NCBI GenBank assembly: GCA_014529385.2
Contig: JABFUD020000355.1
Coordinates: 1-64,000, forward strand
Direction: 5' to 3'
Length of the DNA stretch: 64,000 bases
Source of the DNA: Adiantum capillus-veneris
Taxonomy: Eukaryota; Streptophyta; Polypodiopsida; Polypodiales; Pteridaceae
Positions 30,276-43,706 of the stretch are shown here, piece after piece. The notes below the pieces were generated by a model that did not search any database, had not been told where the DNA came from, and was given only the letters and a program-made list of their open reading frames with translations. The first letter of the stretch is position 1, and every line of letters begins with the position of its first letter. Made by a program: the position numbers and the translations under genes.

Positions 30276-31433
30276 AGAACTGTTAGGTGCAGCGGAATGA
30301 ATGTTTGCGCTTTGCTCAAGATGAGTGCTCCGAACTGTGCTCAAGGTTCCTTTTGTTCTTATGGAAGGTAGAGCCTTCCGTTCTTAATGAGAGAATGCTA
30401 TGATCACAAACAAAGCCAATGGACACTGTGCGTGCAAGTGTATGAAACTGAGAGATAGAGAGAGAAGAGAGATACGACACCAGAGACGTTGTAAAACCCT
30501 CCTCCGAAGGCCCTACTCTCGTCGGCGAGAGTGGTCTACTATTGATTGCACAAAGTGGTACAATGATGATACATGGAAATTGATGCTACTTGGGACTATG
30601 TCAGTGACAACGACGGGGACGACAACGACGACTTAAGGGCTGAAATCTGAGGTCTTCTGATTGCTGTCCATAAAAACGCTATGGCTGAAAATCTGGGACT
30701 GTTTGGGACTGCTGAAAACGCTGGTTTTGGTTGCGTTTTGAGATGCTGAAAATGATGATCTTCTGCAATGTCTAGGGCTGAATCTGCTGCTGTTCATGAA
30801 TGCTGAAAACGCTGATACAATGGCTTCACCGAAGGCTGAAAATGAAAACGCTGGCAGATCTTGGTAGGGTTAGTAAAAACGCTGGCATCTGGGACTGTTG
30901 GCGATGGTTGCAAGGCTGAAACGCCAGCTTGGGGGAGGTGTGGGCGATGACAAAAAACGCTAGGCTTAGGGGATGGAAAACGCCAAGGTTGGGGTGCTGC
31001 GGGGTTCTTGCTGAGAGAGAGGGAGTACCTGCTGCCTAGGGCCTTTTGTGCTCCTTGCTCATCCGCCCAAGAGTGCTAGCTTTGGTTTGCTTATATACAA
31101 ACTTAGCAAAATTGCCCTACCTACTTTTGTTGGAAAGTCCCTTAAATTAACAAGTGAAAAATGTCAAAAATAGGGAAAATAGGCTACATACACTGAAAAA
31201 TCCCTTGATGGAATCTAATGGATTCTGATGAAAATACCGATGATCATGTTGTGTACAACCAGAGGATATGCATCTACACTAAGCGACTGGGCATGCACGG
31301 TCTACGAATAGACTCACAAAAGTGTCACATCACTTCTAATCTAGACTGACTGGATTGACTGAACCGTGTTATGTTGTAGCTTGTCCACGGACACATAGTG
31401 TTGGATGTGTCACGTGACATCCCCTCCTTTTCA

Positions 31434-32175
31434 AAGTGAGGTACTGGTACCGAACTGTATGGCGTCGAGGGAGATCGCCAATAGCATCCGGAATCCTGGA
31501 AGGGACTCTTCGCAGGCCCACTCTGATGTGTGGGTCGTGCAGTACTTGAACTTCATAAAGGTCTGCAACGCATGCTTCTTTGGGCCGCGCCGAAAGCGAC
31601 AAAGTCTTCTGTGGCTCCTTCAATGCTTCAACTTCGTCTAGAGTCGTGCTTCTTTCTTCTTCAAGAATCTCCATGGCTGAAAATTCCTGAAACCATTTCC
31701 AACAAAAAACCATGAACATACCCATTCCATGTGAAGTGAGTGAAAAAAATCTTGTTTTTCCTCAAAGACTCTGCATGCAATGTAATGAACAAAGAGAGGG
31801 AGTGCTAAACCGTTCACCACATTCACGCAAACAATAAGATCGAATCTTTCTCTTATGATCTAGAGCAAGCAACTGTGGAAATTCACAACGGAAATGCCCA
31901 TGCTTGGTGCTCATACTTTCATGTGCTCGTTTGGAAACTGTGTCATGCCAAGGAAGAGACATAGAATGTGACTTCCTTACATACATACTTTTCAGCTTTT
32001 CATGAAAAATCCGCATACATTCGTGCTCATCCACGAGAGAAACATGCTCAACATACAATATGTAATGCCTAAGAAAAGGGATCACATAACGATGCCGACT
32101 AAAATACAAGAAACGGTCACGAATGAAACATTCGAACAATGCGTGTGTATCAATCATGCGAACACATAATACTTC
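31434..32175 (-). pseudogene. Uncharacterised module, inverted copy
   Basis: Counterpart of 24059-24800. Open parts at 31762-32157 and 31369-31725 are joined through a one-base difference near 31760. HYILYVEHVSLVDEH here replaces a frameshifted version in the left arm, so this copy matches the relative at 43741-44028 better. Confidence 0.58.
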
Positions 32176-33150
32176 CTATGAGGGTTCTTTGGACCTAGGC
32201 TCGAGAGTCAAGATCGATCCTTCGGGATTAATCAAATCTGCAACAAGGTTAGCTTCGCTAGAAAAAGAATCAACTAACACATCATCCTTGTGAACAATCA
32301 CATCTTCTTCATGCAACTCATCATGCTTGTGAAAAATCACATCGTGATCATGCAAATCATCATGCTTGTCTTTAACATCCAAATCATCATGCTTATCATT
32401 GTCAATCAAATCATCATGCTGCTCACAATCATGCAAATCCTGTGTGTCATACTTTGGAGAAAAAGAGACTGAGAGAGTCTCCTTCTCCTGAATCCTTTCA
32501 ATCTTGTCCTGCATATTAGCAATGAGAGATGGAGAATGAACAATGTCTTCTCCATGAATGACAATGGGAGAATCACTTTTGGCATTGAGAGTGAAAGTGT
32601 TAGCCTCCCAATCAATGAGGGTGTTAGCATCACGAAACCATCGAATGCCCAAAATCATATCACATCCTGAGAGGAGAAACAACAAATCTTCTAGTGAAGG
32701 CAGCTTTTTGAATTGCAAACAACACATCAAGGCACTCCTCCGTGATGAGAGCTTCCATACCGGGAAGGAAACCAAAGACCTCGATAGGAGATCTCTGACT
32801 AACTTCGAGGCGGGCTCTCTCAACAAGAGAGGGACTGATCACATCATACATACTACCTGGGTCAAACAATATGACAAAACGCTGCCCCGACGTACGACCA
32901 TAACATTTAATGAGAGAATCATCAATGGGAGGGTCATGAGAAACTTGGGGCACACTCGTGTTATCATTAATTGCATTAACAGAGGAAGTGGGTTCTGTGG
33001 ATTCTTTAAATTCATACGATTCAAGCTTAGGACATGTTCTATTTATGTGACCCTTAATGCGACAATGAAAACAACGACCTTCCTTAGAATAAGTGCTTTG
33101 CTGTTCCGACGTGATGTATCCTCCTACAATTCCTTGTGCTACCTTTTTAT
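32176..33150 (-). pseudogene. Protease and zinc knuckle, inverted copy
   Basis: Counterpart of 23085-24058. One substitution changes DANPLIDW to DANTLIDW near 32620. The His/Asp-rich repeat lies at about 32270-32440. Confidence 0.85.
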
Positions 33151-33224
33151 CTGGAGTAAGCTTAGGTTTAGCAATTGTGTTAGCCTTACCCTTAGATTCA
33201 TTGGAAGAATTCTTTTCTGAGAGA

Positions 33225-34327
33225 CTGTTGGAAGATTGGTTAGAAGAGTTACCATTCTTACCGTTCTGAGGGGTTCTGAGAAGTCTGCGAGGTACTTGTG
33301 GAAGTCTTGTTCTCCTTAGGCTTTCCCTTGTTGTGCTTCATCTCCTGTGCGAGAGCAATCGCTACCGCCTTGTTGAGATCGATTGGATCCAGCACCTCGA
33401 CATCGTACTTGATATACTCGTCTACCAATCCATAAAGGAATGCCTCTTTGCGTTCATCATCCGACTTGCGTAATTGGGTACCTAGCTGTAAAACACGATT
33501 AGAAAAGGACATAACCGGCATACCATTTTGCTTGAGAACGCGCCAATCGTTCTTCAATCGTGCGAGGTACTGAGGTGGCATAACCCGCGCCTTGAGCTTG
33601 TCTTGGAAATCAGCCCAATTGAAAGAAAGGGGCGTGAATTCGTCGGCTTCCTCTAGGTGCGCAGCTAGCTGTGCCTCTTGCCACGCGTGTAACTAATTGA
33701 TGGCATCACCGGCAAGGTACATAGCTGCCGTTAAAACTTTGCATTTTCCGATCTTCTTAGTTGTCGCAAAATAAGCATTAAATTGATGCAACCAAGAATG
33801 AATAATCATAGCATCCATCTTACCATCATACTTACTGAAAGTCAACTTCTCTGTGACTGGATGGTTGGAATCCGCATCTGGCTTGCGCCACTTGATGAAC
33901 TCCCACGATCCTTGGGTGGTTCGGATTTCGAGGCTAGCACTTGTCGAAGGAATTCTTGAGTGCGTAGCTCTCTTTGAGCTTCACGCTCTGCCTCCCTTTC
34001 TGCTTTTCGTTCATTTCATTCATCGCGCTCGCGTTCGAAAGCAAGGCGATTTGTTTCTTGTTGTGCCAACGCAACTCGATTCGCTTCTTGTTGTTGTATT
34101 GCATTTCTTTCATTGCGTTCCAAAGTAATGCGAGTCGCTTCTTGTTGTGCAAGCATCATGTCCATCATTGACTTGACCATCATCTCCATAGGAGTTAGTA
34201 CAACTCGTGGCGTAGATGGCGAAGGGGGAGGGTCGGAAAAATCTCTTGGTGGGAAAAATCCTTCGTCACCTCTCTCATGCTCATCACCTGTATGCGAAGT
34301 ATTCATTCCGCTTCGGGTGATGACCAT
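33225..34327 (-). pseudogene. gag of family C element, inverted copy
   Basis: Counterpart of 21908-23010, with the start codon at 34325-34327. The capsid frame is open for 107 codons at 33258-33581, slightly further than in the left arm, because one base differs at the MPPQYLARLK position. Confidence 0.83.
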
Positions 34328-35893
34328 GCACTATGATCTTTGGTTCTTAAGTTCACGAGGAACTTGGGTTCTTGAGGTTCTTGAGGTTCTTGAGGGTCTT
34401 GAGGTTTACTTTCGCTTGCAAACCGTGTTTGAGAAGGATCTTCTGTTCACCCGAGTTCTACTCCTTCCCGCGGGCGCACCCCTTGGTGGCCTTGCGCTCA
34501 CACCAAGGTTTCTTTTTCCCACCTCACATCGATTGGCCAGCCGCTAAGTGCACGGTCCGCTCTCAATGAGTGAAAAGAGACACAAGGGGAGGCTGGACAA
34601 GCCCTTCTTTCCTGGGATTCCTGTCACTCTTCAAAAACACGATTAAGAATCGACACGCCCAAGCGAACTTTGGTTCGTGCAACCGCAACAAGCAAAAAAA
34701 TTTCTTGTGGTTCTTTCCTTGAGTGATACAGAACACTGCCAAAGCTCTGATACCAATGTAAGGTGTAGCGGAATGAATGTTTGCGCTTTGCTCAAGATGA
34801 GTGCTCCGAACTGTGCTCAAGGTTCCTTTTGTTCTTATGGAAGGTAGAGCCTTCCGTTCTTAATGAGAGAATGCTATGATCACAAACAAAGTGAATAGAC
34901 ACTGTGCGTGCAAGTGTATGAGACTGAGAGATAGAGAGAGAAGAGAGATACGACACCAGAGACGTAAAACCCTCCTCCGAAGGCCCCACTCTCGTCGGTG
35001 AGAGTGGTCTACTATTGATTGCACAAAGTGGTACAATGATGATGCATGGAAACTGATGCAACTTGGGACTATGTCGGTGACAACGATGGGGACGACGACG
35101 ACTTAAGGGCTGAAATCTGCGGTCTTCTAATTACTGTCCATAAAAACGCTATGGCTGAAAATCTGGGACTGTTTGGGACTGCTGAAAACACTGGTTTTGG
35201 GTGCGTTTTGAGATGCTGAAAATGATGATCTTCTGCAATGTCTAGGGCTGAATCTGCTGCTGTTCATGAATGCTGAAAACGCTGGTACAATGGCTTCACC
35301 GAAGGCTGAAAATGGAAACGCTGGCAGATCTTGGTAGCGTTAGTAAACACGCTGGGTGTTTGGGACTGTTGGCAATGGTTGCAAGGCTGAAAACGCCAGC
35401 TTGGGGGAGGTGTGGGCGATGACCAAAAACGCTAGACTTAGGAGATGGAAAACGCCAAGGTTGGGGGTGCTACGGGGTTCTTGCTGAGAGAGAGGGAGTA
35501 CCTGCTGCCTGGGGCCTGTTGTGCTCCTTGCTCATCTGCCCAAGAGTGCTAGCTTTGGTTTGCTTATACACAAACTTAGCAAAATTGCCCTACCTACTTT
35601 TGTTGGAAAGTCACTTAAATTAATAAGTGAAAAATGTCAAAAATAGGAAAAATAGGCTAAATGCACTGGAAAAATCCCTTGATGGAATCTGATGGATTCT
35701 GATGGGAATACCGATGATCATGCTGTGTGCAACGAGAGGATATGCATCTACACTAAGTGACTGGGCATGCACGGTCTACGAATAGACTCACAAAAGTGCC
35801 ATATCACTTCTAATCTAGACTGACTGGATTGACTAAACCCTGTTATGTTGTAGCTTGTCCACGGACACATAGGGTTGGATGTGTCACGTGACA

Positions 35894-36404
35894 AGAATAG
35901 AGCCAATAACCTAAGAACGAAAGATGTATAGTTCCAAAATGCAATGTGCAACATCTCCCACTTCCACAGGCTATTCCACAGCACTCTACCCAACAAGCTA
36001 ATGCGCTTTTTAAGTTGGTTAACATCGACCTTTGCAGGCCTATGCATACTTCATCCCTTAGGCGGAGCTCTATTGGTAGTTGATTTTGGCTTTACTTCGG
36101 TATACTTCTTCAGGCACAAGGACGAAGCTTTTGAGATCTTCAAGAATTGGTGGACTCTACTAGAGAAGGAGAGGCAAAGAGGTGTCTGCGAACAAGGAGA
36201 ATTCACCTTCAATGCTTTTGTATAGTATTGTGCAGACCATAGCACCCAACATGATCTTGCAAATACTAGGTCACCCTCTAAGAATTGTAATGGAACAAAA
36301 GAATAGGACTTTGATGGAGATAAACCGAACTATGCTTGAGCATCGGGATTTGCTCGAGTGTTTGTGGACCGAGGCTGTTGCTACAAATGTTCATCCCCTC
36401 AATC
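35894..36404 (+). pseudogene. Copia integrase core, inverted copy
   Basis: Counterpart of 19831-20340. The same motifs run from NIDLCRPM to TEAVATNVHPLN, ending at CAATC before the family B LTR. Confidence 0.84.
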
Positions 36405-38396
36405 TATCACAAACGGGAGCACACAGCAATATAAAATACATTCGGATAAATAGGATTTATCACTTATTACTGAAGCCAGAGGATATAGAGAGAAACAGAT
36501 AAAGAGAGAGATAGAGAGTGAGAAGATTGACACGATACTGGGGACCAGAAGATGGGTTGGTCCCCCCCCCGTAATAGTATCTTTATTACTGAGGAGAAGT
36601 CTATACAAGCACTTGAACCGAACGTATTACCGCGTTCGTTCTAGAATAAGACTTGATGGTTGCCGGAAGCCTCGGCTTCCAATTCCTAGGGCAAAACCCT
36701 ATTCCAAGGAAACTTCCGTTCCTTATTCCAAATCCTTGAGAACCAAGGTTCTCGCCTCTGGATCTCACCTTCCAGACTCAGAGCATGACATCCCTGCAAC
36801 TGTCTTTTCCAACTCTGTTTCCAAAGTCCTCTTCCCTCAGAACAACTCTGCTTTCCCGGACACGAAGTACTTACTTGGGAATCCCAACTTCCGGATCACA
36901 ACTTAAGAGACTACTTCTCTCCGATCCGTGGATCTACTTCCCAAACTCGGGTACGAAACCCTTGGGCTGATCTGGCTCTAGTTCCTCAGAGCGCTTTTCT
37001 CTTGTAGAGGCTCATGCCTTCCTCTGCTCCTACTCCCTCACGAAGAGGAAGTACACCTGCAATCAAATACTCAAAGATCATAGCATGAAAATCGTTACCT
37101 TCAAAGTCTCGACGCTCAAAACGCAACTCGGTTCTCGAAAAGCAATTCCTCGCAAGAGATCTCTACATAGAAAATCCTCTCTTCCAATCCTACACACAAA
37201 AGAGGTGTGTTCTCGAGTTCCTTCTCGTAAAACAGCCCCGTCTACGACGTTTATGGGCTGAAAACAGAGAAAAACAACAGCTTGTCGTGATGGAAACACG
37301 CTCTGTAGGCACTTCTTCGCGAGAGAACTTGCGCACTGGGTCTTGGCGACATCGGGTACACTTTTGGGGCAGCCATGGGTATCACCGGCAAACGTCTTCT
37401 TTGCGGGTGAACTCTGCAGCAAGATCTCCTTCTTGCAAAACTGATCCTCCCCTCTGAGTGAGGGCATGTGATGCTTTTATAGCTCCTAGCCACGGGCACA
37501 AATAGCTGCTCACGTAGAGATTGCAGCCGTTTTTTTTTTTTCAAAAAAAAAATTCCCTTTTTTTTTGTTGTTCTGTCCGAAAAAGAGAGAGAAAACGTTG
37601 GCTGATCTGTGGCCTTATTTATCAGATGGCTGCCCACTTATTAAATGGGCGGCCGGCGTATTTTAAAAATAGTCTGAATCTGCCCAAAAACTCAATAAAA
37701 CCTTATAAGTTAAAAACAATACGTTCACAGCACTTCCCAGGCGTCCCTGGATGCAATCACACACACAGTTGCAATGCAAACATAGACTTCCTCGCGGGAA
37801 AGCATCTGCTTTCCCGAAAAGCAATCCCGCTTTCTCAGAAAGCATCTGTTTTTCCTCAAAGTTTCCTCTGAACCCATCTTCATTCAAGTGCTTGCTTTTC
37901 CTTGTGCACAATTCCAACACAGTTCGGAATTTCCTCGACTATGGATATCCCCTTTCCGATGCACCTGCCACCCACCTTGTGACGCATCAGGAATACCCAT
38001 CACCTAGTCCTTTCCTACCGAACTTACAGTACAGTCTCCTTCACGATGCTCTATGTCACCCATCCTATGACGCATCAAAGATGTCCGTTCCCGGATGGTC
38101 GGATACTTCTTTCCAATGCTCCCTATCACCCATCCGATGTGACGCATCAGAAGTACCCGTTCCTGGTGGCCTTACAGATATTCCCGTTCTCAGTGCTCCC
38201 GTCATTACTTTGAATGACGCACTAGGAATACTCTGTACTCGGATGTCTCCAGTGAGAAAATCCCTCTCACTTAAAATTCCAATAATTCATTTAGAATTAT
38301 TTTTCATGTTGTTCCAAGCGAGAAAACCCTCTCACTTATAAATCCAATAATTCATTTAGAATTATTTTTCTGTCAGATAAAGCCAATTTAGCAACA
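36405..38396 (-). mobile_element. Family B solo LTR, inverted copy 2
   Basis: Counterpart of 17840-19830 (1992 bp). It is bounded by CAATC (36400-36404) and CAACC (38397-38401). Confidence 0.86.
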
Positions 38397-38665
38397 CAAC
38401 CGGTCTCCTTCAACTTCGTTCCTTCGTCATACTCCATTTGAGATGCACTTTAATAGAAAACCTAATGTCTCTCGGTTTCAACTTTTGGAAACGATGCCTA
38501 TCCACGTTCTGAAGAAGCAAAGGGGAAAATTTAATTTGAAGTCTTAACTCTGCTAGAGAAGGACACAGGCAAGCATGTGCGTGCAAAGAAGGGGAGAGGT
38601 CACCTCCTATGCTTTTGTACAGTATCGTACAGAGCATAGCATCCAGCATAAGCTTGTGAAGACTC
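38397..38665 (+). pseudogene. Copia integrase fragments, inverted copy
   Basis: Counterpart of 17575-17839. One extra C after CAAC and one base fewer near 38727 are the visible differences. It fuses to the gypsy RNase H frame starting at 38575. Confidence 0.73.
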
Positions 38666-40215
38666 TAAAATTTCCTTCACGAAAGGATCAAAGAGGTGAT
38701 ATCCTTGGATTGAAGCAATGTGTTGAGTTTGGATTGAAGATGGTCATTGCAAAAAGGGATACGTTGCTAGTCATGAATCAATTGCTTGGTTTGTGGAATG
38801 TTAAGAAAGACGATTTGAAGAAGTGATTCTATGGCATCAAGAAGATTTTACATGAGTTTGAGAAGATACAGTTTAAGCATGTTACTCGTGAGCAGAATAA
38901 AGAAGCTGATGGGTTGGCTAGGGACAAGTTGGATGCCTTGGTAGCTCTTTCAAAGGTCAAGGAAGCCTTGTATGCAGGACGGGAATCATTACAAGATGTA
39001 GAAGTATTTCTTGGTAAAGGGCAATGTTCAGAGGACATGTCAAAGATTCGACGTAAGAGAATAGTTGCAAAAGCAAGAAACTACACATTGATAGGTGAGG
39101 ATCTCATGCTTTATGGCAAAGATAGCATTCTGAGAAAAGTGCCCTACAAAGAAGAAATAGGCTTGATTTTGAAGCACTACTTGTCTTTCGTATTTTGAGA
39201 GCAGGTTATTGTTGGCCCTCTATGATGAGAGATGCTTATTTTTGGTGCAAGTCATGCTATGAATGCCAAGTGTTTGCAAACCAAAAGCTTTTGGCTGAGC
39301 CTCAAAAAGCTAAAATGTCTTTTGATGCATCTGCAAAATGGGGGGTGGATGTTGTAGGTCCATGCCAAGGACCAACAATGGCAAAAATTATATCCTTGTG
39401 GCTGTGGAAGCAAAAGCTGTGAAAGATGTAACAGCAGGAAGAGTAGCCTCTTTTTTGTATGAATAGGTGTGTTGCAGGTTTGGAGCCCCTATGGTTATCA
39501 TTTTTTATCGTGGACCCGGCTTCAAGGAAAACTTGTTGGTGCTCTGATGGAGAAATTGAAAATTCATCATAGGCATTCTTCTCCTTACTACCCACAATGC
39601 AATAGGCTGGTTGAAAACTGCAATGGTCAAATTGTGAAGATGCTATCAAAATATCTAGAGAGCATCCTAAAGAGTGGGACTTGGACTTGGAAGAGTGTTT
39701 GTGAGCTTATAGAACTGCGTATAGAGTGTCAACACAATTCACTCCATATGAGCTTGTTTATGGAAAGAAAGCTCTTATGCCCGTACAAGTGCAGTTGGAT
39801 GCCTTGAAGTTGTTGTGCAAAATGCAAGATGCGCATAATGACAAACTGCATGAAAGAATTCTTTCTCTAGAGTTGTTGCAAATGAACAAAGAGAAAGCCA
39901 GTGATTATTAAATTCAACAAGAAGAGACAAGGATGGAGAAAATTAATAAGAGGCTGCCAAAGAAAGAGATTAAAGAGGGAGATCTGGTGATGAAGCATAT
40001 ATGACTCTCGCTTGGATTTCACTTTTCAAAAGAAGTTGAGGGACAAATGGTTGGGTCCATACAGAGTGAAGCGTGTATTTTCTAATGGCACATATGAGTT
40101 GGAAAATTGTCTGGTGAACGCTTGCCCTACAGAATAAATGGTTAGAGATTGAAGAAATACTTTGCAAGGGATGTGGTTCCAGATGCAAATAGTCTGTTGG
40201 TTGAGCATAAATGCT
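38660..40215 (+). pseudogene. Tat-like second RNase H and integrase, inverted copy
   Basis: Counterpart of 16020-17575. The linker plus H2C2 lead stays open here for 94 codons (38914-39198), longer than in the left arm, because one base differs in the KARNYTLIGEDL stretch. The core again lacks the second Asp. Confidence 0.84.
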
Positions 40216-41618
40216 CTACCTAGAGGGTCGGCAATGATGATAGACCGCTTTTGGCATGTACTGAGTAGCGTGTATATGCATCCGGCATATGTACAAAAAA
40301 TGTAAAATACATGCATTTGGGAGTTTTGCAAAGTTGTTTTGGGTTTGAAACATGATGCGATGTGTATACATTGTGAATAGTCAGGTTTGTGAGCCAACAA
40401 CCGAGCACACGTACATGCCAGGACAGGGTATTGAGGCCTTGGATATAGTTCCATGTGGCTTCTTTTGGTTCTAGGGAATGTGTTGAAGCTTTCCAGAATG
40501 TAAATAATGCAAGTGGGAGGCGTGGGCACCCTCGACCCGCCCGAGAAGTCAATAATTGTCTATTTACGGTGCCTGATTTGCGATGATACGTGCACCGCCC
40601 TAGAAGTGGTCAAAAATGGAATGTGGAGATGTGGCAAAGGACTTTGAGTATCAAGGATCAAACATACAAAATTTGGTGAATTTTGGAGTTCGTTTGGGGT
40701 TTTTCCCGCAAAAAATGCCCATCCTGGATCAAAATTGGCCAAAACTTGCCAAAAAGGGTAAAAAAATGATCAAAAATAGTGTGAAAAGGGAGTAAATTGC
40801 CATATCACTCACGGTGCCATGAGTGTTCAAGCAAAAGGATAACTTTTGAAGCCAACACTCAGCACTTTCACCTCTCTATGTGCGGGAGGAAGCAGGGTTC
40901 CTACATGTGGTCTAATGCAGTCCTGTCGCGTTCGCATCCTGTTTTCGAGTGTGAAGAGTGAATGAGAGCTTTTTCTCTTCAATTTTGCACTTGGGAGAGT
41001 CTATGGAAGTTATGAGATTTCCATGGGTGTGTGTGCGCGAGGAATTGAGGGAAGAAGGTGCGCCTTTCTGCAAGACTATGTGACCCTATATCGGTGCCAT
41101 TAGGGTTGGGGCTACTCCAAAGAGTCCAACAGAGTGGAGTTGGGTGAAGGTTTTGAGAGAGTGCCTTTTGTGGTTTTAGTTTTTTAATTTTAGATGGTTT
41201 TTCTTGTATATTTACGTCACCATCAAGTGTGATTTCAAGTGTTGATCAACTCGACTCACCTTGTAGTCTCTGCGGGCAAGCAAGGGCTTGTAGGTCGAAG
41301 TGTTTGGAGTTTGAATAGGGACCGTGGGGAGAATTTTCATTGAGCTCTTGAGTGGTGGTGTGTGGGGTGGAATTAAGTAAATTCCTTGTGTTGTGTTGAG
41401 TTGTGCACAGCGTCTTTTGCTCCATCAACGTGGTCATTAGCATAGAAACAATCTATCCTAGATAGATTCAGGCTCCCTGCTCTACGCTCAGACGTAGAGA
41501 ATATGAGGCTATTTGGGGGCCATACAAAGACTCCATGCTGCCATACATCCAAAATCCTCATAGTCTACATAGGCGCTCACAAGCAGCTAACTCAGCCCCG
41601 TGAATTGTAGCATGGCTG
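40216..41618. other. Inverted copy of unassigned 14616-16019
   Basis: No recognised feature. A one-base difference near 41555 shortens a chance frame. Confidence 0.5.
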
Positions 41619-41774
41619 TCTCCAATCCATTTGCTGGTTTCTTTCCCTTGATTTTTATTTAATTTTTGGGGACCCTCTTTTGAAATCAGAAATGTCCGGC
41701 CATTGCATAGTCAGTGGCCAATGACCGAGAGCTTCACCTACATGAGTCAAGGCAAAGCAGCCACAAGACAGGTG
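41619..41774 (+). mobile_element. Family A U3 fragment, inverted copy
   Basis: Counterpart of 14460-14615. Confidence 0.63.
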
Positions 41775-42209
41775 TGTCACGGGAAGGGGCACCACGTGCC
41801 AGCGGAAAAGAACAGCTTGAACAACTAAATAACAATTGAACAGAAAGAGATGCACGACACAAGACGGAGAGTGGTGGAGTTCCATCCCAAGAGAGCACTG
41901 GCCCCAAACATTGGCGCCCCTTTCGGTATTTCTTTACATTACTTGAACTCTGTACAACGCCGGTACTCCATCCTCTACACCTCACGCGGAGCATGCCAGA
42001 GAATGAGCCCTTGGCTCTTGGCCATGAAAAGCACTAACACGAAAAGCATCTAGCCTCAAAAGTTGCCGCCGAAAGCTGCTCAACGTTAATCACGAAAATC
42101 CGTATACATTCATTATGTCAACATGAATTGCAGAAATCCGTACAGTTGCCACGTCATCATGTCAGTGCGAATTCTGAGAATCCGTACAGCTACCATGTCA
42201 TTAGTTCTC

Positions 42210-42268
<59 letters not shown>

Positions 42269-42485
42269 GGTTGCTTTATTTTAATGCCTTTGTCACTTGG
42301 GCCCCATCGGACGGGGTCCCATAAGTTGGTGGGAACTCTTCTTTAAAAATAGGCCACTCGGCAAGACTTTGTAAGTCGGCAAAACTTCTTCTGCTTCTTC
42401 TTCTTCTTAGGGTTTAGGCCCCTCGGCTTAAATCTGCAGGTTGGCTTCGTTCTTCAGTGACTTGACACGTCCGTAGTTTGTGGCA
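41775..42485 (-). mobile_element. Family A-type LTR, inverted copy
   Basis: Counterpart of 13749-14459, including the GT run at about 42213-42266. The hallmark motif is at about 41912-41931 on the minus strand. Confidence 0.75.
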
Positions 42486-42689
42486 TCCCTCCTTCGTGAA
42501 AGAAAGTAATTGTCCGCGATTACAACATATCTCAAGTTAGCTCAAAAACTTCCGATGGTCATTCCGAGGGACAATCAATTTTCTCATTCCCATCGGAGCT
42601 CTTGATTTCTTGGGTCGTTGGCTTCCCAGAAGAATCTCATCCAATAAGGAGTCTCTCTCTCTCGTGCTCACTCTCCTTGGTTTCTACGC

Positions 42690-43706
42690 TTCCGCATCAT
42701 CGACTTTGACAAGTGGAACATAGAGAGAATGTTTGCCCATCGCATATGCTTTTCAAATAACTTTGACTGTGTCAAGAAGTATCACAAGGTCTGATGGTCT
42801 TCTGAACAACAAAATCAGCACCTAGTAGGTAGTGTTTCCAACTCGAAAGCGCATGAATCACGGGCAGTAGCTCTTTCTTATAGATTTGCATAGTCTTCTC
42901 TAGCCCTCGCAAAAATCTGCTTTCATAGGCTACTACCTGACCATCTTGCATTAACACGACCCCAATACTATTCCCACATGCGTCACACTGGACCACAAAT
43001 GACTTCCTGAGATTTGGTAAAACAATTACTGGATCCAAAGTCGTAGGGGTGAAGCAATCTCGGCAAAGTTCCTGATAAACCTTCTATAGTAAGAACATAA
43101 TCCCAAGAAGCTACGGACATCGTGCACAGTCTTAAAGTCTAGTCATGTCTTTATAATTTCAACCTTGGCAGGATCCATTCGAACACCATCCTTTGACACT
43201 ATGTGGCCAAGAAAGTGGATCTCTTCCAAGAAGAATTCACTTTTCTTAGAATTGACAAGCAACCTGTGACTGTGTAGTTCTTCGAACACAATGGTCAAGT
43301 GACGCCTATGCTCCTCTTCATTCTTCGAATAGACTAACACGTCATCAAAGAATGTGCCAACAAACTTTTGATGTGGGCGGAAAATCCAGTTCATCATCCT
43401 ATTGAACATGGCAGGAGCATTTGTAAGACCAAATGGCATCACTAGAAACTCATAAAGACCAAATGTCGTCTGACACGTAGTTTTATGCACATACTCTGGC
43501 TTGATAGAATCTAATGGTATCCACTCTTAAGATCTATCCAGCTGAAAATTGCCGCACCCTCTAGTTGGTCAAGAATATCATCAATCCTTGGGATAGGAAA
43601 CTTGTTCTTGATGGTATTCTTATTCAACGCACGGAATCAATACGCATGCGCTAAGAGCCATCCTTCTTCTGCACTAAAATGCATTGGGGAGCAAAAGGGT
43701 GAAGAA
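42690..43706 (-). pseudogene. Gypsy RNase H and RT, inverted copy
   Basis: Counterpart of 12527-13545. The RNase H part is open for 88 codons at 42772-43038 because one T fewer restores SRFLRGLEKTMQIYKKELL. The RT frame is 43143-43490. Confidence 0.85.

Larger units (their letters stand above)
30281..35893 (-). mobile_element. Inverted copy of complete family C element
   Basis: LTRs at 30281-31419 and 34757-35893, polypurine tract complement at 31420-31433 and primer site complement at 34739-34755. Flanking pentamers AGAAC (30276-30280) and AGAAT (35894-35898). It carries the same DPG protease change, the same gag stops and the same TAG before the C-terminal module. Confidence 0.92.
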